Shown here: positions 47,184-58,109 of the stretch, in pieces
Layout of the letters: every line of letters starts with the position of its first letter
How positions within the stretch are numbered: position 1 is the first letter of the stretch
Assembly: GCF_000372725.1 (NCBI RefSeq)
Contig: NW_005200461.1
Span: 29,253-93,252, forward strand
Direction of reading: 5' to 3'
From: Emiliania huxleyi CCMP1516
Taxonomy: Eukaryota > Haptophyta > Isochrysidales > Noelaerhabdaceae
DNA: 64,000 nucleotides
Program-made: the position numbers and the translations under genes
Notes under the pieces: model-generated
What the model saw: only the letters and a program-made list of their open reading frames with translations
What the model was told of the DNA's origin: nothing
Databases searched by the model: none

Positions 47184-47820
47184 AGCCTGGGAGCGAGCGT
47201 TCGTGCTCAACGCCCTTGCGGGTTGTTGCACGAGTATATGGGACACGATGTCTCAAAAATATGAGGGGTTTTGACTCCTACCAGCTCCTGACGCTATCCC
47301 TGGCAGCTCTAATGACCAGGATCAGTAGTGCTATAATAGAGGGTGCCCATACTAGCGCAGGAGCTGCCACACTCGCCCGGACCGTCCCTTTCTGGGTCCG
47401 GTTCCACAGCCCGCGAGAGCCGACAGCGGGGCCGTGCCGCGGGTGCCTACTGCCGAGTGCCACAAACACTGCGCCGTCCCGCCATCACCTACAGGCTGTC
47501 TTGTGTGATGGTTGGGATGTCCAAACCCCACCATCTTGGCTCTTGCGACCTCAAACCCGCGAGCTGTATGGGTGGTCCTGACGTCGACAGACGCCCGAGG
47601 ACCACGGTGAAGCTGAGCTGGAACGAGTCGACAAGTCTCGTCTGAGCCCGTGGCGGTCGCCGGCTGGGTCGCTGTGCACGGACCGGTACCTCAGGCGTCA
47701 CCTCCGCAGCCTCAGGTCTCACACTCCATCACCTCCGCCGGGACGCCGTCGGTGGCACGCTCGGCGGCGTACTTTCTGCAGCTCCATCTCGAGTACGGCG
47801 TCGAGTCTACTCACTCCTGT

Positions 47821-47863
47821 TGGATCTGTGCACTCCCTGGGTCCCAGGGAGTGCACAGATCCA
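47821..47863. repeat. 21-bp perfect hairpin inside copy B
   Basis: Arms 47821-47841 and 47843-47863 are perfect complements around a single T. Copies A and C have a hairpin at the same place but with different arm sequence (CGGCACTC...GAGTGCCG). Confidence 0.85.
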
Positions 47864-47932
47864 GCAAGCGGTGCGTCCCGGCAGCGCGCGCAGGCTGCGG
47901 AGCTGCAACAAACTCGCACGCTTTTTTGGGAC

Positions 47933-48833
47933 TAGCATACCTTGCGCGCACGCGCGCCAAATTTGTTTTTCTGTCTGCAACAACAGCCCGAGGGGTGAAA
48001 TGTCTTTGTTGTCTCTGTAACGAAGGGCCCGCCGCTCCGCCTACGCCGGCGATGACCCTCTCGGCAGAGCGACATCGCGACACGCGAGCACCGGGCAGAG
48101 AAGGGGACGCAGAAGCGGTTGGATGGAGAGGCAGCCGGCGCACGAGGAGAGGCAGCCGATGGAGCCGACGAGGTGAGTAGACACGAGTTTACCATTCTGC
48201 CCGGGGGGGGGGGGGGGGGCGCAAACCCTCCCCACCACTGCTACTCTGTACTGCATGCAACTCAGCAGTGGTCGCAAGCGTCGCAAAGGGCAGGGAGGCA
48301 GCCTCGCGCGCTGTCGAACGCCCCCCCGGCCCAGACAGAGGCATCACAATCATGCTCTGGCCAGCGTCTGGTGGCTCGGCATTGCGCAACACACGCCGCA
48401 ATCAGCCTGAGAGCAGATGATGGGGTGGGCGCGGGTGGACGAGAGTGGAGCCGAGTTGGGTGGGAGAGGGAGCACGCACGTGCAGCGGTGCCGAGAGTGG
48501 GTTGAGATGGCACCGCCTGCGGCCGCCCGGGCGACGGCTTGCGCAGGTATGTTGTTCATGTCCTTATCCGCCGCCGCTTGGCTGCAGCAGCCAATGACGC
48601 CGCCCGTCTTTGCGAAGCGGCGTCTGGACGCGCTTGGCGGTTGACGCCGGCCCGCCACTGCGCCTCGTGCGCGTCCACCTCCGTCGAGGTCGACGCGTCG
48701 GGATCGGAGCGCATCACCGAGACGCCAGAGCCCGCCTTCGCCGACATGATTCCCCGCCGGAGAGCTCGGTGAGTGTGCCGTCGCCCGAAACGGAAAACCG
48801 GCCGCGGGGAAATATAAGGTAAGATTTTCGACG
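47933..48833. mobile_element. About 0.9-kb insertion nested in copy B
   Basis: It is absent from copies A and C, whose sequence is continuous across the breakpoint (GGGAC/ATTTTCGACG). It contains a G-run (48201-48218) and exon-like open stretches, for example ATACAGMLFMSLSAAAWLQQ near 48537 and STSVEVDASGSERITETPEP near 48682. A gene fragment may have been carried in. The ends show only weak inverted similarity (CATACCTT / AAGGTAAG). Confidence 0.6.
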
Positions 48834-48867
48834 CTTTTGTCCCATATACTCGTGGAACAACCCTTGC

Positions 48868-49305
48868 GTACCTTGCGTACTGTGTTTGAGCGCGAGAGTT
48901 CGCGGCTTGCATTACTCTCGCGACACGGTGGCTCCCGCGCCAGATCCCGGGGCGCGTCTATCTCTTCACACTTCTGGACTTCAGACTTCACGCTCGTCTT
49001 AGCTCTTACGATTTGTCGCGATTTCTGAAGCGCGCCGGAGGGCGCGCGCGCCGCGTGCGCCGCATTCTCGGTGATTCGCGCGTGTTACACGTCGGACACC
49101 CCCGAAACTCACAACGACTCACAATGCTCGCACGCGCCCCTCTGAGCTCTGTGCGATCGAGTGTAACAAAAACGGTGCAAAAACGCGTATGTCTGGCGTA
49201 TGTATTATTGCTTGTAGATTGAGCGGGACCGGCGTCGGCGGCGACCGCGACCGGAAGAAAAATTACTCGTCGTGCCAGCCTCTTTCGCCCACGAGGAGGC
49301 GGGGG
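48868..49305. other. Intergenic, no gene seen
   Basis: Short spacer between the mobile element and the rhodanese-methyltransferase gene. No domain signal. Confidence 0.4.
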
Positions 49306-50331
49306 TCATCTAGTCCTTCGCGCGAGGAGAAACTGTGCGCTCTCCCACACGCCCCGCGTGAGAAGCGTGCCCTCCTCCGCGCGCAGCACCTCGAAGCCGC
49401 GCGACTCCCCAAAGAGGTGCTCCATCTCGCCTCGCTGCAGCCGGCGGCTGGGTCGAAAAGGCGGCGCCTGCGGCGGCCCATCGCCGTCGAGAAACGTCGA
49501 CCAGACGACCAGCCCGCCCGGAGCGACGACCTCGGGCAGCGCGCGCAGCAGCGGCCGGTCGAGGAAGCGGCAGCCGTGCACAATAGAGATGGGCCGCTCG
49601 GTCAGATCGGAGAGGCTCTGCTTGCGCACGTTCGCCAGCGCAAAGGCGGCCGACACGCCACACCCATCCGCAAGCCGCTGCGCCCGCTCCAGCGCGCCCT
49701 TGTGGTTGTCGACGCCAATCGTCTCCCACGTGTCTCCCAGCGTCTGCGCCAGGAAGACGGCGTCGCGGCCGCTGCCGCAGCCCACGTCTATCGCCGCTCC
49801 CGCCTCGGGAAGGTCGACTTGGCGCAGCGCGGACGCCAAGAAGGCGTTCGGGCGAAGCAGCGGCGCCGAGTCCGGCCCGCTCTCGCTCGCCGCGCCCTCC
49901 CAGAATGCCGAGTCGTCTGCATGTCGCTCCTCAAATTCCCATCCCTTCGGCAGCAGGAGCGCGCGGGCAGTCTCGAGCTCCGCCGCGCTGCCAACGAGGG
50001 TCAGCGGCCACTCGCCGGGCGGCGGGAGCTCGAAGAGGCGCGCGCGAAGTGACGTGAGCGGGAGAGAGCTGCTGCCGCTCAGATGGCACTGCTCAAAGGC
50101 CTCGCGCGGGCGCAAGTCTACCACCACCGGCGGCTCTCCAGCGGCAAGGAAGGAGGCCGGCGCCGAGAGGGCGGCGGCCGGGAGGAGGCTGAGGAGGGAG
50201 ATGGTGGGGTTGGCGGTGGCGTGCAGACTTTTTTTGTTTGAGAAAAAAAACAAAAAATCATAGAAAGAAAGAAAAAAGCGTGGCGCCCCGCGATCGATAG
50301 CGATAGACCTCGCCCCGGGCAGTGCGGCCAC
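49306..50331 (-). CDS. Rhodanese-like / SAM methyltransferase fusion (about 341 aa)
   Basis: A single open frame. The N-terminal half is rhodanese-like (PPVVVDLRPREAFEQCHLSG, SSLPLTSLRARL) without an obvious catalytic Cys loop. The C-terminal half is a TehB-like methyltransferase: motif I AAIDVGCGSGRDAVFLAQ, acidic motif II IGVDNHKG, GGLVVWSTFLDG, and the end GVWESAQFLLARRTR. Similar rhodanese-methyltransferase fusions occur in bacteria and protists and are assumed to act on sulfur, selenium or tellurium species; the substrate here is inference. The only ATG lies beyond a T/A-rich stretch (50226-50278) that looks like untranslated sequence, so the true start may be downstream or in another exon. 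Confidence 0.75.
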   Translation of the reverse strand: MAALPGARSIAIDRGAPRFFLSFYDFLFFFSNKKSLHATANPTISLLSLLPAAALSAPASFLAAGEPPVVVDLRPREAFEQCHLSGSSSLPLTSLRARLFELPPPGEWPLTLVGSAAELETARALLLPKGWEFEERHADDSAFWEGAASESGPDSAPLLRPNAFLASALRQVDLPEAGAAIDVGCGSGRDAVFLAQTLGDTWETIGVDNHKGALERAQRLADGCGVSAAFALANVRKQSLSDLTERPISIVHGCRFLDRPLLRALPEVVAPGGLVVWSTFLDGDGPPQAPPFRPSRRLQRGEMEHLFGESRGFEVLRAEEGTLLTRGVWESAQFLLARRTR

Positions 50332-50372
50332 AGAGGATATCCACTCAAGAACCTAACGCCGACCGAGACTGA

Positions 50373-51207
50373 ATGGAGGAGTGGCAGAAGCAGCTGGTCG
50401 GCAAGTGGATTCTGGTGACGCACGACGGCCAGTACGACGCGTGGATGAAGCTGAAGGGTGTCTCTTGGGCAAATCGCAAGTGCGTGCAATCCAGCCACAT
50501 GCCAGGCTGGCTGCCGTGACTGCGGACAACAATCTCACAGGTTGACTCTCTGTCGTAGGGTTGCGGCGGGGCTGTGCGATTCACTCGAATGCCGTTCGGC
50601 AGCAGCGACTAGTAGGAACAGATCGATGGCGCTCATCATATAGGTCGGCCGTAAAGGATGTAGAGATCGCCGAGGGCGTCGTCACACATACGTACACGCT
50701 GCTCAAGATGATCAAGGTCCTCTCCACACCAGGCCCGGTCCCGCTCGGCCGCTCGCAGAGCCGAACCCACACGCGTGCGGTCGCAGGTGAAGCAGACGCT
50801 CGACCCAGCGGCGACAGAGCCCGTTGAGGGCAGCGAGAATGGAGACCGCGTACTTCTCCTGGCGCGGTGGGACGCCGACACCTGCTCTCTGGTGCGCCGG
50901 CGCCGGCTCATATTCACCTCGATACCGCCGCTTTCATCGTTGGTGCACCCCCGCGCAGGTGTTCCACAAGACCTTTCCCGACAGGCAGCTTGTTGAGACG
51001 ATGACAAACGCCGTCTCCGAAGACGGTGCGGCGAGTCAAGCGCCGCGCATCTGCCCCGCCGCTACCTCCTGTGCGCCACGCCTCTGCCGCGCCGCAGGCG
51101 CGACCATGACGGTAACACTCACCACCACGAGCAAGGGCGGCCAGAGTGTCACCACGGTCGACACCTTCTCGAGAGCCAGAGACTCGAAGCGGTGGAGCAG
51201 CGGCTGA
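50373..51207 (+). CDS. Fatty-acid-binding-protein-like protein (FABP/lipocalin fold), 153 aa
   Basis: Exons 50373-50479, 50644-50716, 50787-50891, 50959-51025 and 51098-51207; all introns GT-AG, four phases consistent. The start gives MEEWQKQLVGKWILVTHDGQ, then YDAWMKLKGVSWANRK. This matches the FABP opening (G-x-W-x-L-V, then YM/WM-x-x-x-G-V). Later beta-strands include HTYTLLKMIKV, DRVLLLARWDADTC, LVETMTN and MTVTLTTTSKGGQSVTTVDTF. The length (153 aa) fits the 130-150 residue family, whose members carry fatty acids or retinoids in the cytosol. The ligand is not predictable. The last exon and 3' flank are duplicated at 53832-54195. Confidence 0.65.
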
Positions 51208-51412
51208 TGCGGCTAGCCATGTACTACGTAGACGAGGGGAGGGTCGGGTGCGTCGGTCGGCCGGCGGAGCCTGTCCGTCGGCGGGTGTTCGGGACGTGTA
51301 GTTCCCTCTTCCCCCCCCCCCCCCCCGCTCGGGGCGCGGGGGGGGGGGCTAGAGGCCGATCGGTGTGGGTCCGCCTCCGCGCTCCGGGGTGTCCGGCGCG
51401 CTCGAGTACCCT
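51128..51412. repeat. Segmental duplicate, source copy
   Basis: It starts inside the last exon of the FABP-like gene (CGAGCAAGGGCGGCCAGAGT) and runs through the stop into 3' flank. It matches 53832-54195 with indels. Confidence 0.85.
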
Positions 51413-51489
51413 TGCCCCCCCCCCCCAGCCCCCTTTGAGTGTGTGGAGGGAAATTTACCTTACCTTACCTTACCCCGTGGGGCGATACC

Positions 51490-52297
51490 TCACATACCTC
51501 GGTTCACCCCCTCGCCGCCTGCTCCGCTGCGCGCGCCTGCAGCCTCGCCGCCCTCTGCTCGCTCGCGGAAGGCGGCGGGTCGGAGAGCAGCGAGAGAGAC
51601 GGCAGCGGCAATGTCCGCCGGGTCAAAGCCCTCCCCCTCCCCCTCCCCCTCCCCCTCCTCCTCCTCCTCCTCCTCCTCCTCCTCCTCCTCCTCCTCCCCC
51701 TCCCCCTCCCCCTCCCCCTCCCCCTCCGCCGCCTCCTCTCGCAGCATCTCGTGCAGCGAGACGTCCTCCAGCAGCTCGCCGTCGTCGCACTGCACCGAGT
51801 ATAGGCTCGACGTGCCGTCAAAGCCCACGACCTCGCCCGGGTACAAGGCGCCGCCGGAGTACCTGCTCGCCGACGAGGGAGTGTGAAGAGGCGCTGTTCA
51901 CAGCAGCAGCTCCGAGAGAGGCACCAGAGCACCGGATGGCGCAGCGGCCTCCCACCTCGAACGGCGCGTCCTCCTCCTCGTAGCTGCTGGCCTCGGAAGG
52001 CCCTGCTGCGCCTTGCGGCGGTGCTTGCTGCGGCGGCGGCTCGAGCAGGCGGGCGGTGGTGTCCCGGAGGTGCCGCGCACGCGCCAGCGCCGCCTCCTCG
52101 GCGGTGGCGAAGAGGCCGAGAAAGTTCTGCTTGCCTCCAAACCCCACCCTCAGCTCGTACTTCTTGCCTCGCTCCTTCGGCTTGAAGATCACGTTCCTGT
52201 AGCCGCTGCTGCTGCTGCTGCTCGTAGCCAGCGTGAGGCCCTCCCGCTTTGCCTGCCGGGCTGCCTCGGCGCCAGCGGCAGAGGAAGGCGCAGGTGG

Positions 52298-52328
<31 letters not shown>

Positions 52329-52861
52329 ATGAGATCGCTGGTGTCCCTGCCCGCCTCCCAGCGGGCGTAGAAGAGCGCGGCCTGCTCGGCGGTGGCGAAG
52401 CAGCCGAGGAAGGCAGTCTTGCCGCGAGTCTTCACCTCCAGCTTGTACTTCTTGCTGCCTCGCTCCTTCGGGCAGTAACTAACGCCCTTGTAGCCGGTGC
52501 TATTGCTGCTCGTGGACAGGGTGAGGCCCTCCCTCGCCGCCTGCCGTATCGCCTCGGCGCCAGCGGCAGTGGGAGCCGGGCGAGGCTGCAGCAGCTTGGC
52601 GGCGTCGGCGCGGCCGTACTCTGAGCGAGCGTAGGCAGTGGCCGCCTCTTCGGCGGTTTCGAAGTAGCCGAGGCGGACACGCTTGCCGCCATCCCGCACC
52701 TTCGCCTCGAACTTCTTTTTGCTGCGGTTGTAGAACACGTTCTTATAGCCAGTCGAGCTGGTTTTCTTGGCGGCTGGGATCAACACGAGGCGCCCGGAAA
52801 CCTGTGGCCGCCGAAACACCTCTCCGACGCGCTCGACTATAGTCTGCCGATCGGACGCCAT
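51490..52861 (-). CDS. Triple AP2-domain protein with Tudor-like and acidic C-terminus (433 aa)
   Basis: Exons (minus) 52861-51933 and 51862-51490, joined by a GT-AG intron (51863-51932). The start MASDRQTIVERVG was chosen; two ATGs lie 12 and 45 nt upstream. Three AP2/ERF-like domains follow: STGYKNVFYNRSKKKFEAKV...LGYFETAEEAATAYAR; STGYKGVSYCPKERGSKKYK...LGCFATAEQAALFYAR; SSGYRNVIFKPKERGKKYEL...LGLFATAEEAALARARH. A Tudor/Agenet-like segment spans exons (YPGEVVGFDGTSSLYSVQCD, DGELLEDVSLHEML). A Glu/Gly-rich tract (encoded by CTC repeats on plus, 51640-51728) ends the protein. DNA binding is expected from AP2; the targets are unknown. Confidence 0.8.
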
Positions 52862-52971
52862 TTTGTCGAACATTTTGCAAAAGAAAATTCTTCGGCTGAC
52901 ATGCATGCATTCTGAAGGCCCGCGAGGGGAGCTCGATAGACTTGAGGGGCCAGGATACGCCGCGAGGAGGA
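52862..52971 (-). promoter_or_regulatory. Upstream region of the AP2 gene with shared elements
   Basis: It contains GCAAAAGAAAATTCTTCGGC (52877-52896), similar to the element before the ankyrin-kinase start. It is followed by the 51-bp repeat R1 (52921-52971), which also lies upstream of the ankyrin-kinase gene. Confidence 0.45.
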
Positions 52972-53116
52972 CGGAGTTACGCCGAAAGGCGAAAGAAGCC
53001 GCGAGAACAAGGGACCGGCAGGCGGCGGCGCCGCAGGACGAGGCAGAAGAGAACGACGCGACGGGGAGGAAGCGACAAGGGAGAGAACGACGAGAGTGGG
53101 ACGGCCGCGAGGTGGC

Positions 53117-53228
53117 ATGAAGGTTGCAGCGAGAAGCGGCGAGAGACTGCGAAAAGAGATACGAAGAGGCAGACTCCCCAGGGTGGGCGACGGCTAGCGC
53201 ATCACACTCCTCTCCTTAAAAAATCCCT
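53117..53228. repeat. About 112-bp inverted duplicate, copy 2
   Basis: Reverse complement of 44774-44886. It begins at the end of the minus-strand open frame 53216-53505 and extends past its stop. Confidence 0.9.
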
Positions 53229-53505
53229 GTGTAGTTCTTGGTGGTCCATGTGACCTCATCGAGGTGCTGAGCGTGCGAAAGTTTGTTACTCAGCTGGTCC
53301 GCCGCCTGCCGAAGAATTTTGCGGACGCCGTCCCCGAAGCCGCCGAACGTCTCGAAGTCGAGCAAACGCAGGTCGCAATTCTTCTCCCGCGCGAACCGGT
53401 AGTCGCCCTTCTCGTAGCGGGCCGTCACAGGTGCCCCCGCCTCCGCCTCCCCCTCACTCTCCCCCTCCTCCTCTTCCGCCGCCGCCGCCTCCGCCTCTGC
53501 ATCCT
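53216..53505 (-). CDS. C-terminal exon-like fragment, unknown
   Basis: The minus frame reads an acidic tract (AEAEAAAAEEEEGESEGEAE), then VTARYEKGDYRFAREKNCDL, RLLDFETFGGFGDGVRKIL and LDEVTWTTKNYT before the stop. The frame continues upstream to 53797 through less convincing sequence, including a C-run and an AT-rich block. The composition is protein-like but no family was recognised. Its 3' end coincides with the inverted duplicate, so it may belong to a repeated element. Confidence 0.35.
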
Positions 53506-53831
53506 CCGCCTCCCTCCCCCCCTCCCCCCTCCCCCCCCCCCCCCAAGATAAGAATTTTACAACAAAACTGTGCAAGATAAGAAAGCTAATGCTGCTAAGC
53601 AGCGATGTTGCTACATCCCGTTCATACTCCTGCGACGGTGTATCAGTGTCACCTTTTATGCCTCTATTGGACCTGCAATCTTCGGTTGCATCGCGACTTT
53701 GATAACAACTCCGCTGGGTGCGCTTCTTAGCTCCCCGGCCCTGGGTGAGGTTGCTAATTGCACTCCAAGTGCTCCCCAAGTGCTCCTCCTCCTTCAATTA
53801 CTTACGGTTCCATTGGATTTTCTTCCTAAAG

Positions 53832-54195
53832 CGAGCAAGGGCGGCCAGAGTGTCACCACGGTCGACACCTTCTCGAGAGCCAGAGACTCGAAGCGGTGGA
53901 GCAGCGGCTGAGCGGCCTGCCATGCACTAGAGCCGTAAAGTACCGGCAGACGAGGGGAGGGTGCAGGGTCGGGTGCGTCGGTCGGCCGGCGGAACCTGTC
54001 CGTCGCGGCGGGTGTCGGGACGTGTAGTCGCTCCGCGGTGGCACGTCTCCCTCCTCGGCGCTCGGGGGCGCGGGGCGCGGGGCTCTACTTCCTCTATTTG
54101 TGTCCGCCTCCCCGCCCGCGGCCCGGGCGCCCGGGCGCGCGCGCGGGGCCTCGCCGCGCCGTCCGGGGTGTCCGGGCGTCCGGCGCGCTCGAGTT
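53832..54195. repeat. Segmental duplicate of FABP-gene 3' end
   Basis: It matches 51128-51412, including the coding tail (QSVTTVDTFSRARDSKRWSS, then stop) and downstream GC-rich flank. No FABP upstream exons accompany it, so it is a truncated copy. Confidence 0.85.
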
Positions 54196-54587
54196 TGCGA
54201 CTTGCCCTCGCGCGCTATCGCCTTGCGCGTCCGACCGGCCTGGTTCAGCTTTGACGTTCACAAAATAGATAATGTTGTACAAAACACGCTCACAGTGGGC
54301 TGGTGGGGACCGTCGACATATCACGGAGTTGTGCGCCACCCCGCCTCCGCGCACCCGCTGTTGCCGAGCTCTCCGTCTGTGAACATGGCACATGCAGTCG
54401 CGATAGCACTCTCTCACTCCCTCCTCTCCAGCGGCGGCGTGCACGCGCGGTGGTGGATCACGACTCGGACCTGCAGGCGGGCGGGCCGGCGGTGAGGGAG
54501 GGCGTGGGCGGGCGAGGGAGGGCGAGGGAGGGGCGGGCGAGGGCGGGCGGGGAGAGGGAAGGGGTAGCGGGGGTGGCGGCGACCCGC
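54196..54587. other. Intergenic, no gene seen
   Basis: GAGGG-rich repeats at about 54490-54560 lie directly downstream of the LC8 gene. No coding signal. Confidence 0.4.
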
Positions 54588-56099
<1,512 letters not shown>

Positions 56100-56100
<1 letters not shown>

Positions 56101-57650
56101 TCCCCGCCCTTGCGATCTTTGTGCAGGGTTCTTTGTGGGTGTGGTCGGCGACTAGCCGGGGTCGTCCTCCCGATGGGGGACTAGCACTAGCCGTCTTCCA
56201 CATGGTCCCTCGGGTCCCTGCTGCTCCTAATCTCGTCGTACATCCTCCTACTGATCTCCGCAAAGTCCTGCTCCCTCCCTCGTCTCGCCCTGCGCGTCTG
56301 CTCCGCCTCCCCGTCGTCTGCCCTGCGTCGTCTGGCGACGGGTCCTCCATAGTCGGTCGAGGTCGCCGCCCTCCTCGTGCCTCTTCCCAGCGTTCCCTCG
56401 GCGGCCGATGCCGTCTGCTCCGGCTCCCCAGTCCCCGGTTCTGCCCTGCTCTCGTCTGCGCTAGTTTCTGCTTCGTCATCACTGGCGCCTCTGTCTTCGC
56501 GTGAGCACCAGCCTGAAGCCCGCCCAGCAGCTGAACCGCTCCCTAAGTCGAAGGAGCATCATCAGTCTCACCCACTTCGCTCGCTGCCCACCGTCTCCGC
56601 TCCCTCCCGCTTGAGCCGCCGTCGCGGCCCTCGTTCGTCCCACTGGCTGTTGGCCCGTCCCTGCGTTGCCTGCGTTATCCCTCCTCCTCCGCGACTCCCT
56701 CAAGGCCGGCCGAGCCTCTTTCCACCCAGTGAAGAGCTTCCTCAGCCACTCAATGTGTTCCTCTCCCTTCATTATGCGCGCCGTAGCCTCATCATTGAGC
56801 TGGATCCACCTCTGCACCGCTCCCGTCGCCGCCTCCGCCACGATTTGCAAGTTCCTCGTGACCCCGGCGCCAACGTCCCTCCGACTCTTCTCCGAGAGAT
56901 CATCTACCAGTGCTGGCAACACCCCCCCGACGGCTGGGGCTAGTGCATCGTACCCGTCCTCATCCAGCACCCTATAGCGTGAGCCCTTCAGCGCAGCGAC
57001 ATGCGCTATCCTCAGCGTCTTCAGCGTATCCTTGGAGTCGGGTGCCGCCTGGGCTACTTTGCTGATCGCCGTCCCCGTCTGCGCTCGCGCTACTCTGAGG
57101 AACCATCTGGCCTGCTCCCTATTCCCCAGGCAGGCGCCGCTAAGCAAGTGCGCCATCGTCGCTCTAGGCGGGTTCTCAGCTTCCTCGGTCCATTGCTGCG
57201 CGGCTTTCCGCACTGTAAGCAAATACACGCATTCGCCGCCCACTCCATTTCTCGTATCCTCTCCTTTCTTTCCTTCTGTCCCTCTTTCAGGCATTCTGTT
57301 TCCGCGGCCACTCGTTCCTTCCTCTCCGCCTCGAGTCCCTTCCTCTTCCCTTCCCGTGCTTTGATTATTGATGCCGCCGTCTGCTGCAGTGCCTTGAGTG
57401 AAGTCACCACCCGTGTGTCATACTCCCTCATGATGTCTTCTGGCGGGTGGGAGGATGTAGGTGCGGTCGAGGCCGAGGACTCACCAGAGGCCTGCATGTT
57501 GGCGCTGTTGCGCGGAAGGTAGCCGCCGAGTGAGAGCGTCTCAGGATTGTCATCCTTCTTTTTTCGCTTGCTTTCTTTTTTCCGTAAAACTCTTTTTCGA
57601 ACTTTGTCCAGCGTATGCCCTCATTTCTTCTTTTGCCTCCACGCCTCGCC
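56100..57650 (-). CDS. Charged coiled-coil protein of unknown function
   Basis: On the minus strand 57640 to about 57230 reads RKKESKRKKKDDNPETLSLG, SANMQASGESSASTAPTSSH, SLKALQQTAASIIKAREGKR and ECLKEGQKERKERIREMEWA. A frame change near 57230-57260 leads into 57260-56560 (QWTEEAENPPRATMAHLLSG, GNREQARWFLRVARAQTGTA, DEDGYDALAPAVGGVLPALV, HIEWLRKLFTGWKEARPAL). A third frame continues with an Asp/Glu/Arg-rich segment to about 56100. The charged, helix-rich composition argues for a real protein; the frame changes argue for unplaced introns or decay. A retroelement Gag is possible but no zinc knuckle is evident. Confidence 0.35.
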
Positions 57651-57724
57651 ACAGAAGCCGCTCAGGGAAGCAGGCGCAGCGCCGGCGGTGTCGCGCTCCA
57701 CGAGGGGGGGGGGGGGGGTCCCAC

Positions 57725-57990
57725 TAGCCTGAGCCCTGGTCTGACAGCCTGACAACAAACCCCGGACAGCGCCTGACAGTGCCCGACAGCCTGACAGCGC
57801 TGACAGCACTTTCTCCGACAGTCTGACAGCACGTCTCTGACAGCCTGACAGCAGAGCCTGACATCAGAGGCGTCCCGTCGCTGTCAGGCCCTAACGTGAC
57901 AGCCTGACAGCTGCCCGACAGCCCGACAGCACACAGCGGCCTGACAGCAGCGCTGACAGCCCGACAGCCCGACCAGCCCGACAGCAGCAC
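57725..57990. repeat. TGACAGC-type minisatellite, left array
   Basis: Units of 8-11 bp such as CCTGACAGC and CCCGACAGC repeat irregularly. A second array with the same unit and orientation lies at 59139-59445, on the other side of the gene at 58.1-59.07 kb. Confidence 0.9.
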
Positions 57991-58109
57991 AGACCGTACT
58001 CAGGCCGTGCAGCCTCTTTCTTGTGTCCCAGGAGGGTATAGCAAAACTATTACATGCAAAGACATGTGTATGTGGTCCGCGCCTTCGATTCTGTGGAGTC
58101 CGCGCCAAC

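Larger units (their letters stand above)
47220..48863. mobile_element. Dispersed element copy B, with nested insertion
   Basis: It begins GGGTTGTTGCACGAGTATAT and ends with its near reverse complement (ATATACTCGTGGAACAACCC). It is flanked by TTGC at 47216-47219 and 48864-48867, a 4-bp target duplication. The body matches copies A and C to about 47932. Foreign DNA follows, and the 3' terminus resumes at about 48834. It lies 37 bp downstream of the methyltransferase stop. Confidence 0.85.
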
